This document shows positions 63,269-64,000 of a stretch of 64,000 nt of DNA, one piece after another (position 1 is the stretch's first letter; each line of letters begins with the position of its first letter). The notes beneath the pieces were generated by a model, which was not told where the DNA came from, ran no database searches, and was given only the letters and a program-made list of their open reading frames with translations. This DNA comes from Isoperla grammatica (lineage: Eukaryota; Arthropoda; Insecta; Plecoptera; Perlodidae): the NCBI GenBank assembly GCA_945910005.1, contig CAMDTW010000312.1, positions 1 to 64,000 of the forward strand, given 5' to 3'. Made by a program: the position numbers and the translations under genes.

Positions 63269-63420
63269 GATTGATTGATTAATATTTGGGCTTAACGTCT
63301 TATATTTATGCAACTTGGCTAATCAAGATGATGAGTGGGTGAGAATGAAGATGAAACATGCGGGCTCTTTGGAGGAAAGGGGCAAGTAGGAGGGCGAGGG
63401 AGGAAAGGGGAAAGGGGAAG
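63269..63420 (-). mobile_element. SINE-like retroposon, type A, 5'-truncated
   Basis: It has the tail GATTGATTGATTAATATTTGGG and the middle with GGAGGAAAGGGGCAAGTAGG. Head A is missing. Confidence 0.75.
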
Positions 63421-63540
63421 GTTACTGCTTATAAGTAGTGTTGGAGTTGTGTAAGATCCTTTGTTATAATTATCCAGAAGTTTGAATGCACCATCTTATA
63501 TTCCTCAGACAAACTCGTCAGTACCGACCAGAAAGAGACC

Positions 63541-63855
63541 CGTGAGTCTACCCTGGTTGCGAGGTGGTAGGAAATACGGAAGAGGCCACGGGATAGATAC
63601 CTGCTCCAGGATGCCGCCATACGAAGGAGTGAGTCTACCCTGGTTGCGAGGTGGTAGGAAATACGGAAGAGGCCACGGGATAGATACCTGCTCCAGGATG
63701 CCGCCATACGAAGGAGTGAGTCTACCCTGGTTGCGAGGTGGGAGGAAATACGGGAGAGGCCACGGGATAGATACCTGCTCCAGGATGCCGCCATACGAAG
63801 GAGTGAGTCTACCCTGGTTGCGAGGTGGTAGGAAATACGGAAGAGGCCACGGGAT
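63541..63855. repeat. 87-bp tandem repeat, about 3.6 copies
   Basis: Unit starts at about 63541, 63628, 63715 and 63802. The fourth is cut by a SINE. Units are nearly identical. The period of 29 codons keeps a frame open on both strands: the plus strand reads VSLPWLRGGRKYGRGHGI then DTCSRMPPYEG. There is no independent evidence that it is coding. Confidence 0.9.
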
Positions 63856-64000
63856 AAATGATTGATTGATTGATTAATGGGGCTTAACGTCTCATATTTT
63901 TGCAACGATGGCTTATCGAGACGATGATCGGGTGATAATGAAGATGAGAAAGATGATGATGAAAAATAAAGCCACATCCGAATCAGATCCATTGTACGTC
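63856..64000 (-). mobile_element. SINE-like retroposon, type B, cut by the window end
   Basis: The tail has four GATT units, followed by the type B tail region (CGAGACGATGATCGGGTGATAA, CCACATCCGAATCAGATCC). Its head lies beyond the window. Confidence 0.8.

Overview
The window is animal genomic DNA with no sign of bacterial gene organisation. Coding blocks are split by GT-AG introns, and most of the sequence is layered transposable elements. Jockey-, I- and R1-clade LINEs, Harbinger and piggyBac transposases with their MADF partner genes, an errantivirus-type env remnant and a DUF4806 gene together suggest an aquatic invertebrate. The phylum cannot be fixed from sequence alone. AGGCCTAG-rich palindromic stretches are scattered throughout.

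Layout. 0-9.5 kb: I-clade LINE pieces, a 2.1 kb inverted-repeat element with amplified inner repeats, a Harbinger 3' exon and foldback elements. 9.5-13.4 kb: a phase-consistent multi-exon DUF4806 gene, followed by a 22-copy, 81-bp minisatellite. 16-18.7 kb: a broken env-like gene cut by two SINEs. 19.8-20.5 kb: Harbinger-type MITEs. 22.6-26.7 kb: a decayed Harbinger element with a MADF gene facing its transposase. 28-45.8 kb: four head-to-tail Jockey LINEs, the first two with both ORFs intact. 46.6-49.6 kb: piggyBac fragments and an integrase fragment. 49.6-55.7 kb: a nearly intact R1-clade LINE with a possible third ORF. 56.3-59.6 kb: a third piggyBac, interrupted by a MITE that is itself interrupted by a SINE. 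60.3-62.6 kb: a non-coding DNA transposon with 8-bp target duplications. 63.5 kb: an 87-bp tandem repeat.

The feature that ties the window together is a dispersed ~300-370 bp retroposon family with about 20 copies. It has an (AATC)n 3' tail, target duplications of 5-16 bp and 5'-truncated copies. Copies carry one of two unrelated heads on related tails. Head A is exactly 146 nt long in six of its seven full-length copies (145 nt in the seventh). It can be drawn as an HDV-like self-cleaving ribozyme whose cleavage site is the element's first nucleotide, and the target duplications place the 5' end at that point. One copy joins head A to a tail that otherwise goes with head B.

The second unusual feature is in the Jockey LINEs. 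Their 5' UTR contains a 45-nt segment matching the start of U1 snRNA, including the 5' splice-site recognition sequence and stem-loop I. The LINEs are arranged 3' end to 5' end with a constant GTACAACGCAC at each junction. All homology calls were made by reading the sequence; no database search or folding program was run.
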